From Peptococcaceae bacterium (GTDB lineage: Bacteria > Bacillota > Peptococcia > DRI-13 > UBA5745), in assembly GCA_031264885.1 (NCBI GenBank), contig JAISDM010000159.1, forward strand, positions 1 to 7,543: 7,543 bases of DNA. Direction: 5' to 3'. The translations under genes were made by a program, and so were the position numbers. The notes under the pieces are model-generated. The model was not told the DNA's origin. It worked only from the letters and a program-made list of their open reading frames with translations, and ran no database searches. This document shows, in pieces, positions 1-7,035 of this stretch. Within the stretch, counting starts at the first letter, position 1. The number at the start of each line of letters is the position of its first letter.

Positions 1-17
1 TTCTCCACAGGCGTTTC

Positions 18-46
18 TTGACTTTGTTGTTCGTATATTTTACAAT
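18..46 (+). promoter_or_regulatory. Sigma-A-type promoter of recQ
   Basis: A TTGACT -35 box (18-23) and a TACAAT -10 box (41-46) are separated by exactly 17 bases, each box one base from consensus. Transcription would begin near 52-54, giving a 5' leader of only about 22-24 bases before the GTG start at 76. No operator-like dyad is visible, so fairly constitutive expression is inferred. Confidence 0.85.
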
Positions 47-60
47 ACTTACGATAAATC

Positions 61-67
61 AAGGAGG
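61..67 (+). promoter_or_regulatory. Ribosome binding site fixing the GTG start of recQ
   Basis: AAGGAGG is a perfect Shine-Dalgarno sequence ending 8 bases before the GTG at 76. No ATG in the same frame has comparable support, and the protein read from this GTG begins in the usual place for RecQ, so the non-ATG start is well supported. Confidence 0.85.
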
Positions 68-75
68 CGACGACC

Positions 76-2193
76 GTGACTCCCACCGAAATCCTCAAAC
101 AATACTTTGGCTATGACGCGTTCCGGGCCGGACAGGCCGAGCTAGTAGACGCGCTTACCTCCGGGCGGGACGCGCTGGGCGTTATGCCCACAGGCGCGGG
201 CAAATCGCTGTGCTATCAAGTCCCCGCTATGTTTCTTCCCGGTGTGACGCTTGTGATATCGCCGCTGATTTCCCTTATGCGCGACCAGGTTCAGGCGCTC
301 CGCGCAAACGGCGTTCCCGCGGCTTTTATCAACAGCTCACTGACCGAAGCCCAATGGCGCCGGGTCATGTCCAACGCCCTCGGCGAACAATACAAAATCA
401 TCTACATAGCGCCGGAGCGGCTGCTTTCGCCGTCTATGCGGGAACTTGCGCAAAACCTGCGGATTTCTCTGGTCGCCGTTGACGAAGCGCACTGCATCTC
501 TCAATGGGGACAGGATTTTCGCCCGTCTTATCTGGACATTCCAAAATTTGTCGCGGGATTGCCCGTCCGCCCGGCGCTGGCATCGTTTACGGCCACCGCC
601 ACGCCGCGTGTGCGCGAGGATATTCTCGCGGCGCTGGGGCTGCGGGATCCGCTGACCAAGGTCACCGGATTTGACCGTCCCAACCTGTACTTCGAGATCA
701 AACAGCCCAAAGACAAATACGCGGCGCTGACGCAATACTTGAAAGAAGAGGACGGCAGCGGCATTATATATTGCTCCACCCGCAAAGAGGTGGAGAGCGT
801 CGCCGAACGGCTGCAAACGGACGGCTATGCGGCGGCGCGGTATCACGCGGGTCTGCCCGACAGCGAACGAAGCCGGGCACAGGACGATTTTCTTTACGAC
901 CGCATAAAAATCATTGTGGCGACCAACGCCTTTGGCATGGGAATCGACAAATCCAACGTGCGGTTCGTGATCCACTACCATATGCCGCAGAATGTGGAGA
1001 GCTACTATCAGGAAGCGGGACGCGCCGGTCGGGACGGTTTGCCCGCCGACTGCGTCTTGTTCTATGCCCGCAAGGATATAAACACCGCTCTCTTTCTCAT
1101 CAACCAGAGCGAAAACCCCGATGAAATCACCCGCAACAAACAGCTGCTGAACCAAATGGAACGGTACTGCGAAACCGACGGCTGCTTACGGCGGTACATA
1201 CTCCATTATTTCGGCGAGCAAACCGCCGGCGACTGCGGCAACTGCGGAAATTGCACCGGCAGCTTTGACGAAACCGACGTGACCGTGGACGCGCAAAAAA
1301 TCCTCTCGCATCTCTGGCGGTTGAATAAAGCGGGCAAACGGTTTATGTTTACCCATACGGTCGACATCCTGTTGGGAAAGTCCGAGGATTTTACCGATCT
1401 GTCTACTTTCGGCATTATGAAAGGCGTCCCGCGTCACTATATTCGCCGGCTCACCAACCGGTTAACGGCTTTGGGGTACATTTATGACGACGGTTATCTC
1501 AGCGTCACGCCGAAGGCGAATGAAGTGCTGTCCGGCAGCGTAAGCATTACCATCCGCGGGAATAAACCCGAATCCTCCGTGAGAGCGGAGCGGGCCAAGA
1601 AACGCGCCGAAGCGCCCGGTTACGCCGTGTCGGAGTCCTTGTTCGCCAAGCTGAAAGAACTGCGTCTGGAAATTGCCCACGAGGAAAAAGTCCCCGCGTT
1701 TGTCGTTTTTTCCGACGCCACACTGGTGGACATGTGTGTAAAACGCCCGGGCGCCGAGGAAGAAATGCTGTCCGTCAGCGGCGTGGGGCAGGTTAAGAAG
1801 GAGCGGTACGGCCGGCGGTTTTTGCAATTGCTTCGCGAAGAAAAACCGGATGCCGAGCCCCCGGAAACGCCTCCCGAGTTCACCGCCGCGTTATTTTGGG
1901 CGCAAGTCGAGATTGAAGACCGTCCGCTGCAAATTTCCCGCGCCGCCGACAATATCAACACCGTTCTCATTCGTTACGGCAAAGCAAAAACGAGCGGAAT
2001 GAAACTGAACGCCCTGCTGATTGAAGCGGGCTATTTGGAAAACGCGGACGGGGTGAAACTGCCCACTGAAAGAGGGCTGGCGCTTGGCGTCACAACCGTG
2101 GAACGCCAGTCCGCCCACGGAAATTATACGCAGTGCCTGTTTGACGCCGGCGCCCAGCGCGTATGCGCGGAACTCGCGCTGGCGGCTCTGTAG
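76..2193 (+). CDS. recQ: ATP-dependent DNA helicase RecQ with extra C-terminal domain
   Basis: This is a superfamily 2 3'-to-5' DNA helicase that unwinds forks and recombination intermediates in the cytoplasm. Seen in the 705-residue protein: Walker A MPTGAGKS (residues 37-44, Lys43); Walker B DEAH (136-139) followed by the RecQ aromatic-rich loop SQWGQDFRP; TATATP motif III; and the motif VI box GRAGRDG (315-321). A zinc site uses Cys370, Cys387, Cys390 and Cys393, with the same C-X16-C-X2-C-X2-C spacing as E. coli RecQ. A winged-helix RQC region (about 400-510) and an HRDC domain (about 519-589) follow. The protein is about 100 residues longer than E. coli RecQ (about 609) because of an extension from about residue 600, which contains helices and a YLE...LPTERGLALG segment that looks like a small winged helix. 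The gene has its own promoter upstream and a GC-rich hairpin region directly downstream, so it is probably monocistronic. Identity as RecQ is secure; the role of the extension is unknown. Confidence 0.96.
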   Translation: MTPTEILKQYFGYDAFRAGQAELVDALTSGRDALGVMPTGAGKSLCYQVPAMFLPGVTLVISPLISLMRDQVQALRANGVPAAFINSSLTEAQWRRVMSNALGEQYKIIYIAPERLLSPSMRELAQNLRISLVAVDEAHCISQWGQDFRPSYLDIPKFVAGLPVRPALASFTATATPRVREDILAALGLRDPLTKVTGFDRPNLYFEIKQPKDKYAALTQYLKEEDGSGIIYCSTRKEVESVAERLQTDGYAAARYHAGLPDSERSRAQDDFLYDRIKIIVATNAFGMGIDKSNVRFVIHYHMPQNVESYYQEAGRAGRDGLPADCVLFYARKDINTALFLINQSENPDEITRNKQLLNQMERYCETDGCLRRYILHYFGEQTAGDCGNCGNCTGSFDETDVTVDAQKILSHLWRLNKAGKRFMFTHTVDILLGKSEDFTDLSTFGIMKGVPRHYIRRLTNRLTALGYIYDDGYLSVTPKANEVLSGSVSITIRGNKPESSVRAERAKKRAEAPGYAVSESLFAKLKELRLEIAHEEKVPAFVVFSDATLVDMCVKRPGAEEEMLSVSGVGQVKKERYGRRFLQLLREEKPDAEPPETPPEFTAALFWAQVEIEDRPLQISRAADNINTVLIRYGKAKTSGMKLNALLIEAGYLENADGVKLPTERGLALGVTTVERQSAHGNYTQCLFDAGAQRVCAELALAAL

Positions 2194-2196
2194 TCC

Positions 2197-2305
2197 CGGG
2201 CGGCAGAATGCCGCCCCTACGGCCCCGTGAAGCCTCTATGATCCCATGCGCCCCCCTGCGGCCCCGTGAATGACGCGTCTGTAGGGGGCGGCATCCTGCC
2301 GCCCG
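2197..2305. repeat. Intergenic pair of inverted GC-rich palindromes
   Basis: A 24-base unit at 2197-2220 recurs as its reverse complement at 2281-2305 with one mismatch and one inserted base. Each unit is itself a hairpin: GGGCGGCA-GAA-TGCCGCCC (2198-2216) and GGGCGGCA-TCC-TGCCGCCC (2286-2304). Between them an 18-base segment following the first unit (2214-2231) is repeated directly at 2253-2270 with one mismatch (common part GGCCCCGTGAA). Units of this kind are, from general recollection, frequent between genes of Clostridia, so a REP-like or MITE-like dispersed repeat is likely. The two units could also pair with each other to form one long stem. Confidence 0.85.
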
Positions 2306-2311
2306 TCTTTT
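2286..2311 (+). terminator. Probable intrinsic terminator downstream of recQ
   Basis: An 8-bp GC-rich stem with a 3-base loop (2286-2304) is followed by GTCTTTT and further T-rich sequence. The first hairpin, starting 4 bases after the recQ stop, lacks a T-run but may help. Together they should separate recQ from the promoter of the next gene. Confidence 0.6.
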
Positions 2312-2322
2312 GCTTTATCTAA

Positions 2323-2338
2323 TACCATATTCATGGTA
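2323..2338. promoter_or_regulatory. Small dyad overlapping the -10 region, possible operator
   Basis: TACCAT-ATTC-ATGGTA is a perfect 6-bp inverted repeat with a 4-base spacer. Its right arm covers the TG extension and the first two bases of the TACAAT box. A dimeric regulator bound here would occlude polymerase. The dyad is short, so chance is possible. Confidence 0.35.
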
Positions 2339-2349
2339 CAATATATACT
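2334..2349 (+). promoter_or_regulatory. Putative promoter of the kinase-RNA ligase operon
   Basis: TGGTACAAT (2334-2342) is an extended -10 element, and a second -10-like hexamer, TATACT, lies at 2344-2349. No good -35 box exists at normal spacing; the best candidate, TTGCTT at 2310-2315, is 21 bases from TACAAT. This fits a weak or activator-dependent promoter. The leader to the ATG at 2396 is about 40-45 bases. Confidence 0.5.
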
Positions 2350-2395
2350 GAAGTGACAGGGTGCTAGTCCTGAAGAAAGGAACGGGGTTGCGGGA

Positions 2396-5314
2396 ATGAA
2401 GCGGAATTATATGAAGAAATGTGTATGCGCGGCGTTAATTCTCGCGCTGGCAGCCGCGGGCGCGTCCTGCGGCGGCGCAAGTCCCGGCGGCGGCGGTCAT
2501 GAAGCGCCGGCGGCTTATACAAATTTCCGCGATATTCCCGGTGTGACGGCGGAAGAGATACAAGCCATTGACGCCCTGATCCTCAAATATAAAGACAAAG
2601 GATTTTCCTACGGGACGTTTTCCAGTACGGAATCTTTTACAAAACCGGATGGGACGATCGGCGGATACAGAGCGTTGTTTTGCGATTGGATGAGCCAGTT
2701 GTTCGGCGTCAAGTTTACGCCCGAAACCTATGAATGGGATGTTCTGTACAACGGCGTATCCGCCGGGGATATAGATTTTACCGGGGAACTCACGGCCACG
2801 CCGGAACGGCGGCAAACGTTCTTCATGTCAAAAGCCTTTGTGGAACGCGCGATTGTGGCTTTTCGGCAGAACGGCAGTCACAGTTTTGAGGAAATAATGG
2901 AAACACGCCCGTTAAAATTGGGCTTTTTGGCAGGATCCAATACCGCGGAGCTCATTCTCGATTCTTCGCCGTATACCATAACCCCTGTTTACGGAGATTC
3001 CGTTGAAAGCACGGCCGCTTTGGTTTTTTCAGGCGAAGCGGACGCGTTTCTCGCCGAAGAGCACGGGGAGGCGAATATGCCCGAAGACTGGCACATAGAG
3101 AAGATTTTTCCCATCGTTTATTCCCCGTCGTCATTTTCCACAGGGCAGGAAGCCTTGGCCCCCATCGTGTCTGTCTTAGATAAATATTTGACCCAGGCCG
3201 GTATGGAATATCTGCTGACGCTCTACAACCGGGGCCATGAGGATTATTACAAGAGCGCCCTCTACGTGAAGTTTACCGAACCGGAAAAAACGTACTTGCG
3301 AACGCGCGCCGCAAACGGAACCCCGGTCAGGCTGATTGCCGAATCCGATAACTATCCGTCCAGCTTCTACAACACCAAAGAGAGACAGTGGCAGGGCATC
3401 AGCATAGATGTGTTGGACAAAATATGCAATTTGACCGGACTGCGATATGAAATCGTCAGCGATATAGATTCTGTGTGGTCCGACAATCTCGCCGGCTTGG
3501 AACGCGGCGACGCGGCCATGCTTACGGAGCTTTCGCAGTCCGGCGGGCGGGAAGGCAGATTCCTGTGGGCGGACGCGCCCTATGCCGACGACTATTTCGC
3601 GCTGCTTTCCCTGATTGATACCCCTGATATCTCCGTGAATCAGATATTGTATTCCCGTATCGGCGTAGTCAAAGGCAGCGCGCATGAGGATTTTTTCAAC
3701 AAGTGGTTTCCCGATCACAGCCATCTGATTCAATGCGCCGATACCAACGACACGCTGCGGAAACTGAAAACCGGCGAGATCGATTTGGTGATGGCGTCGC
3801 GCAATACGCTGCTGAGTACCAGCAACTATATGGAGGACCCCGGCTTCAAGATCAATTTGGCGTTTTCATTCTATTACGGCTCATATTTTGGATTCCACAA
3901 AAACGAGGCGCTGCTGAGGTCTATCGTCAGCAAAGCGCAGGCTTACGTAGATACCGGCGCCATCGCCGAACGGTGGAAGCAGCGTATTTTCGATTACAGC
4001 GGAACGATGGCGCATCAACAGACCCTGTTTTTGCTGGGCTTGTCCGTGATGCTTGTGGCGATTGTCGCGCTGCTCAGCGTCATTATAAGCCGCAGAAAGC
4101 GAACGAACGCAATATTGGAAAAAACCGTCCGGGAGCGCACGGCGGCCTTGGAGGTGCAGACGCGGGCGGCGGAGGCGGCGGCGAAGGCCAAGAGCGATTT
4201 TTTGTCCAATATGAGCCATGAAATCAGGACGCCCCTCAACGCGATCATCGGCATGACGGAGATCGCGGAAAAAGCCGCGGGCATCTCCCAAATGCGCTCC
4301 TGTAACGCCCGCGTCAAGGATGCTTCAAGGTACTTGTTGGGACTCGTAACGGATATCCTCGATATGTCGAAAATCGAGGCGGACAAGATGGAGCTGTATC
4401 CGCAGCCGTTTTCCCTTTCCGCGGTCCTCGAACAAGCGAAGGATATGTTCCTGCCCCGCTGCCGGGACAAAAACATTGATTTCCGGCTGAGCCGCGACCA
4501 CGTTCCGCTCTTCATCAATTCAGACGGGCAGCGGATTTTACAGGTGCTTGCGAATCTGCTCTCCAACGCTGTAAAGTTCACGCCGGAGAACGGGCGCATT
4601 GATTTTGCCGTCCGCCAAATAGGGGAAATCGACGGGAATGGCGTCGCCGCGCTGGAGTTCTCCGTGCGGGATACGGGCATCGGCATGACCGCCGAGCAGC
4701 AGGAAAGACTGTTTCAAGCCTTTCAGCAGGGAGATAACAGCATCGCGGCAAGGTATGGCGGCACAGGGCTGGGGCTGGCGATCTCCAAACGCATCGTCAG
4801 CCTGCTGGGCGGGGAGATTCGCGTAAGTTCGGCGCCCGGTCAAGGCTCCACATTTACGGCGGCCATCCCGGCGCAGGTCTGCGAAGCGTCGGAATACGCC
4901 GGTCCAGACGACGCGGCCTCCGAGGATTATCACTTTGAGGGCAAAACCCTCTTGCTGGTGGAAGATGTAGAGATCAACCGCGAAATTATCTTGACGCTCC
5001 TGGAACCGAGCGGTATCCGCATCATCGAGGCTGAGAACGGGGAGGAGGCGGTCAAAAAGTTCGGGCAGTCCGCGGCGGAAATAGACATCGTTTTTATGGA
5101 TATCAAAATGCCCGTTATGGACGGCTTTGAGGCGACCGCCGCCATCCGGTCGAGCGGGTGGCCGGGCGCCGGAACCGTCCCCATTATCGCCCTGACGGCC
5201 AACGCGTTCCGGGAGGATATCCGCCAAGCGCGCGCCGCCGGAATGAATGACCATCTCAGTAAGCCGATCGATATTGACAAGGTATTGGCCGTGATGAGCA
5301 AATACCTTGTGTAA
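2396..5314 (+). CDS. Hybrid sensor histidine kinase/receiver with tandem SBP_bac_3-type sensor domains
   Basis: This membrane sensor would detect a small extracellular ligand and pass phosphate from His to Asp inside the cell, an architecture like BvgS/EvgS. The 972 residues begin with a signal peptide (hydrophobic 10-23) and a lipobox-like GASC ending at Cys25, which has Gly rather than Leu at -3. Two solute-binding-protein-type domains follow at about 70-285 and 310-530. One transmembrane helix spans about 543-565, then RRKR and a charged helical linker. The dimerization/phosphoacceptor domain has SHEIRTP with His608. The ATPase domain shows the N box (Asn724), DTGIGM (Asp759) and GGTGLGLAISKR (from Gly788). 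The receiver has acidic Glu856/Asp857, phosphoacceptor Asp902 in FMDIKMP and Lys956. There is no PAS, HAMP or HPt domain and no DNA-binding output, so phosphate must go to a partner elsewhere or the receiver acts in cis. The start ATG has only a weak ribosome site (AAAGGA, 14 bases upstream); ATG 2411 is an alternative. It is probably co-transcribed with the RNA ligase 15 bases downstream. Confidence 0.93.
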   Translation: MKRNYMKKCVCAALILALAAAGASCGGASPGGGGHEAPAAYTNFRDIPGVTAEEIQAIDALILKYKDKGFSYGTFSSTESFTKPDGTIGGYRALFCDWMSQLFGVKFTPETYEWDVLYNGVSAGDIDFTGELTATPERRQTFFMSKAFVERAIVAFRQNGSHSFEEIMETRPLKLGFLAGSNTAELILDSSPYTITPVYGDSVESTAALVFSGEADAFLAEEHGEANMPEDWHIEKIFPIVYSPSSFSTGQEALAPIVSVLDKYLTQAGMEYLLTLYNRGHEDYYKSALYVKFTEPEKTYLRTRAANGTPVRLIAESDNYPSSFYNTKERQWQGISIDVLDKICNLTGLRYEIVSDIDSVWSDNLAGLERGDAAMLTELSQSGGREGRFLWADAPYADDYFALLSLIDTPDISVNQILYSRIGVVKGSAHEDFFNKWFPDHSHLIQCADTNDTLRKLKTGEIDLVMASRNTLLSTSNYMEDPGFKINLAFSFYYGSYFGFHKNEALLRSIVSKAQAYVDTGAIAERWKQRIFDYSGTMAHQQTLFLLGLSVMLVAIVALLSVIISRRKRTNAILEKTVRERTAALEVQTRAAEAAAKAKSDFLSNMSHEIRTPLNAIIGMTEIAEKAAGISQMRSCNARVKDASRYLLGLVTDILDMSKIEADKMELYPQPFSLSAVLEQAKDMFLPRCRDKNIDFRLSRDHVPLFINSDGQRILQVLANLLSNAVKFTPENGRIDFAVRQIGEIDGNGVAALEFSVRDTGIGMTAEQQERLFQAFQQGDNSIAARYGGTGLGLAISKRIVSLLGGEIRVSSAPGQGSTFTAAIPAQVCEASEYAGPDDAASEDYHFEGKTLLLVEDVEINREIILTLLEPSGIRIIEAENGEEAVKKFGQSAAEIDIVFMDIKMPVMDGFEATAAIRSSGWPGAGTVPIIALTANAFREDIRQARAAGMNDHLSKPIDIDKVLAVMSKYLV

Positions 5315-5329
5315 AAGGGAGGGAAACCG

Positions 5330-6424
5330 ATGGAAACGAAACTGAAAATCACGGAATTCATACATGAGCACCGCGAGTGGGAGGCCCGCTTGGCGGAAGC
5401 GCCTTATTTTATCCGGACAAAGCGCGATGAGCCTTATGTTTTGTTGAAATATGAACAGTACGCCTCGGATTTCACGAACCCGCTCGTGCGGGAATGCCGG
5501 GGCGTCATTCTGGACGAAGAGAACGGTTACCGTCCCGTTTGTGTGCCGTTTTTCAAATTCGGGAACTACGGAGAATCCTATGTCCCGGACATAGATTGGG
5601 CGACCGCGCGGGTTCAGGAGAAGATCGACGGCTCGCTGATCAAGCTCTGGTATGACAGAGGCGCTTGGCGCACTTCCACAAACAGTACGGTCAACGCGAA
5701 GAACGCGGCGAGCCAAAACGCGTATTCCGAAGAACTGACAGGCATCACATTCTACGATCTGTTTTGGGAGGCGTGGGAGAACGCGAACGGCCGGCTGGAC
5801 AGACTCGACAAGGGCTGTACGTATTTGTTCGAACTGACGTCCCCGCGCAACCGGGTGATCATACGGTATGAGGAAACGGGCATATGGCACATCGGAACGC
5901 GCGACAATCAAACGTTAAAGGAATTTGAAACAGACATCGGGATACGGAAACCGAAAGAATACCCCCTGCGCGACCTTGCGGACGTAGTCGCGGCCGCGGA
6001 GAAACTCAGCGGCGACGGAGAGGGCTTTGTGGTCGTGGACGGGCATTACAGCCGCGTCAAAGTCAAGTCCCCGAGGTACGTGATGCTGGCGCATCTCCTG
6101 TCGGGCGTTTCAACGGAGAAGAACATTCTATCCTTGATCCTGAAGGGGGAGACGGAGGAATTTATCACATATTTCCCCGAGTACGCGAATGATATCGATC
6201 AAATGAACCGCCGGTTCGACAGCCTGGTCGGCGAACTCGAAAAAGAAGCGGCCGCGCTCCGGGATTTAAAGTTCGACAGCAGAAAAGACATGGCCGCCGT
6301 CGTCACGAAGATGAAATACCCCGCGTTCCTTTTTGCCGTTTCAGACGGCAAAGTGGCCTCGGCGCGCGAATGGCTGACCACCCGCCCCGAAGAGAAAGTG
6401 ATCGCCATGCTTTCAGCTGTTTAA
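5330..6424 (+). CDS. T4 Rnl1-type ATP-dependent RNA ligase
   Basis: Predicted to seal 3'-OH and 5'-phosphate RNA ends through a ligase-AMP intermediate in the cytoplasm. The 364 residues are close to T4 Rnl1 (374). Seen: CRGVILDEENG (Arg57 region) and KFGNYGE, typical just before the active site; motif I EKIDGS with the adenylate-accepting Lys98; a motif III-like FEL followed by TSPRNRV (Phe167, Glu168); motif IV GEGFVVVD (Glu231); and motif V RVKVK (Lys244, Lys246). The remaining ~115 residues are a helical, charged C-terminal domain, which in the family helps choose the RNA substrate. The ATG is preceded by a strong AAGGGAGGG site ending 8 bases upstream, and the gap to the kinase stop is only 15 bases, so an operon is likely. 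No polynucleotide kinase/phosphatase, Hen1-like methylase or nuclease lies beside it. Family placement is confident; the natural substrate (tRNA repair, phage defence, other) cannot be read from the sequence. Confidence 0.9.
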   Translation: METKLKITEFIHEHREWEARLAEAPYFIRTKRDEPYVLLKYEQYASDFTNPLVRECRGVILDEENGYRPVCVPFFKFGNYGESYVPDIDWATARVQEKIDGSLIKLWYDRGAWRTSTNSTVNAKNAASQNAYSEELTGITFYDLFWEAWENANGRLDRLDKGCTYLFELTSPRNRVIIRYEETGIWHIGTRDNQTLKEFETDIGIRKPKEYPLRDLADVVAAAEKLSGDGEGFVVVDGHYSRVKVKSPRYVMLAHLLSGVSTEKNILSLILKGETEEFITYFPEYANDIDQMNRRFDSLVGELEKEAAALRDLKFDSRKDMAAVVTKMKYPAFLFAVSDGKVASAREWLTTRPEEKVIAMLSAV

Positions 6425-6436
6425 CGAATCATCTTA

Positions 6437-6488
6437 GGACTTGTTAAACAATAACCTGATGTTTTCACTTGCCCTTTCGCCGCCAGGC
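6437..6488 (+). repeat. Left terminal inverted repeat of the element
   Basis: This 52-base end matches the reverse complement of 6652-6705. The outer 20 bases differ at four positions, TGATG is identical, and after two small length differences the inner block ends in CAGGC in both. Confidence 0.75.
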
Positions 6489-6651
6489 TGCGTTGTCGTC
6501 AGTCGCCATACCGCCCCGGGTATGCCTCCTTCCCGGTTAGGACACGGATTCACTCTGCGCGTCTGACGCCGCTTGCCTTCATCACGTGCCTGCCCAGTCT
6601 CAGCATCCTTCCTCGCCCACTGGGCGCGGGCGGGTTCGACTCCTCCGCCTT

Positions 6652-6705
6652 GCCTGACGGCGAAATTGCGGCGTGAAATTCATCAGTTTATTATTCAACA
6701 GGTCC
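6652..6705 (-). repeat. Right terminal inverted repeat of the element
   Basis: This 54-base end is the inverted partner of 6437-6488. It contains the GTG at 6673 that opens the downstream reading frame, so the first 11 codons of that frame are element sequence. Confidence 0.75.
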
Positions 6706-7035
6706 TTAGCAAATCACTTTATAAGAATCCAACAAAACGCACGCTTGGCCGCAAGTACAGTGGATAGTTTTGCGGATGTGTATCATTGCTTGGAAACCGG
6801 CAAATTGATTACGAGTGTTATGGGCGCGAGTCTGATGACCGGAGCGCAAAAAGCAGTCGCACCGTACCGCGGACTGTACACACTGCAAATAATCAGGTTT
6901 TGGGCAGAGATAATCTTGGCGCTCGAACATAAAGCAATGAAACGGAACAAAGATGACATCCCTTACTTTTCCGAAATATTTATGACATTTCTTACCGACA
7001 ACAATTATCTCAAATCGAAACAAAAATGGGATTAG
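6673..7035 (+). pseudogene. 3' remnant of an unrecognised gene, 5' end lost at the element
   Basis: The frame is open from 6658 (an in-frame TGA lies at 6655) to the stop at 7033-7035 and reads 120 residues from a GTG at 6673. Residues 1-11 are encoded by the inverted repeat of the inserted element and have no ribosome site upstream. From about residue 33 (FADVYHCLETGK) the translation looks like a real, compact, mostly helical protein with well-mixed residues and a charged end (NNYLKSKQKW). I do not recognise the family. The most economical reading is that the element replaced or separated the start of a longer gene. It could still be translated weakly from a later GTG (6760 or 6778), but neither has a ribosome site. 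The base composition is richer in A+T than the operon to the left. Confidence 0.5.

Larger units (their letters stand above)
6437..6705. mobile_element. MITE-like non-coding element with long terminal inverted repeats
   Basis: A 269-bp segment starts GGACTTGTT and ends AACAGGTCC. Its two ends are imperfect inverted repeats of 52 and 54 bases, the best parts being the outer 20 bases (16 of 20 matching), the TGATG block, the TTTCAC block and a TTTCGCCGYCAGGC block. TTA flanks it on both sides (6434-6436 and 6706-6708), consistent with a 3-bp target duplication. The interior has no credible gene but has a 7-bp hairpin (GCCCAGT 6592-6598 with ACTGGGC 6619-6625). It lies 12 bases after the RNA ligase stop. 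The mobilising transposase is not in the window; TTA/TNA duplications are known for some IS5-family members, but that assignment is only a guess. Confidence 0.75.

Noticed and set aside
337..1155. 272-codon minus-strand open frame inside recQ
   Set aside because: It is fully antisense to the conserved helicase core, with no recognisable motif; a shadow of GC-rich codon usage.
2214..2270. Direct repeats as a possible CRISPR array
   Set aside because: There are only two imperfect 18-base copies, part of the palindromic unit, with no regular spacers and no cas genes.
2343..2395. Possible riboswitch in the kinase leader
   Set aside because: The leader is only about 50 bases and offers just a weak 4-bp pairing (CAGG 2357-2360 with CCTG 2369-2372); no known aptamer pattern fits.
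4538..5911. 457-codon open frame on the minus strand across the kinase and ligase genes
   Set aside because: It lies antisense to two clearly coding genes with intact motifs, shows no recognisable domain, is rich in Arg/Pro/Val as expected for a shadow frame in GC-rich DNA, and has no ribosome site that stands out.
6425..6710. tRNA-like or structured RNA gene in the intergenic region
   Set aside because: The minus strand contains a GTCGAACCCGCC-like stretch that recalls a T-arm, but no acceptor stem or anticodon arm can be folded around it; the inverted ends explain the structure better.
6573..6767. 64-codon plus-strand open frame starting inside the MITE-like element
   Set aside because: Its composition is dominated by Ser/Pro/Ala/Arg, it crosses the right inverted repeat, and it has no ribosome site.
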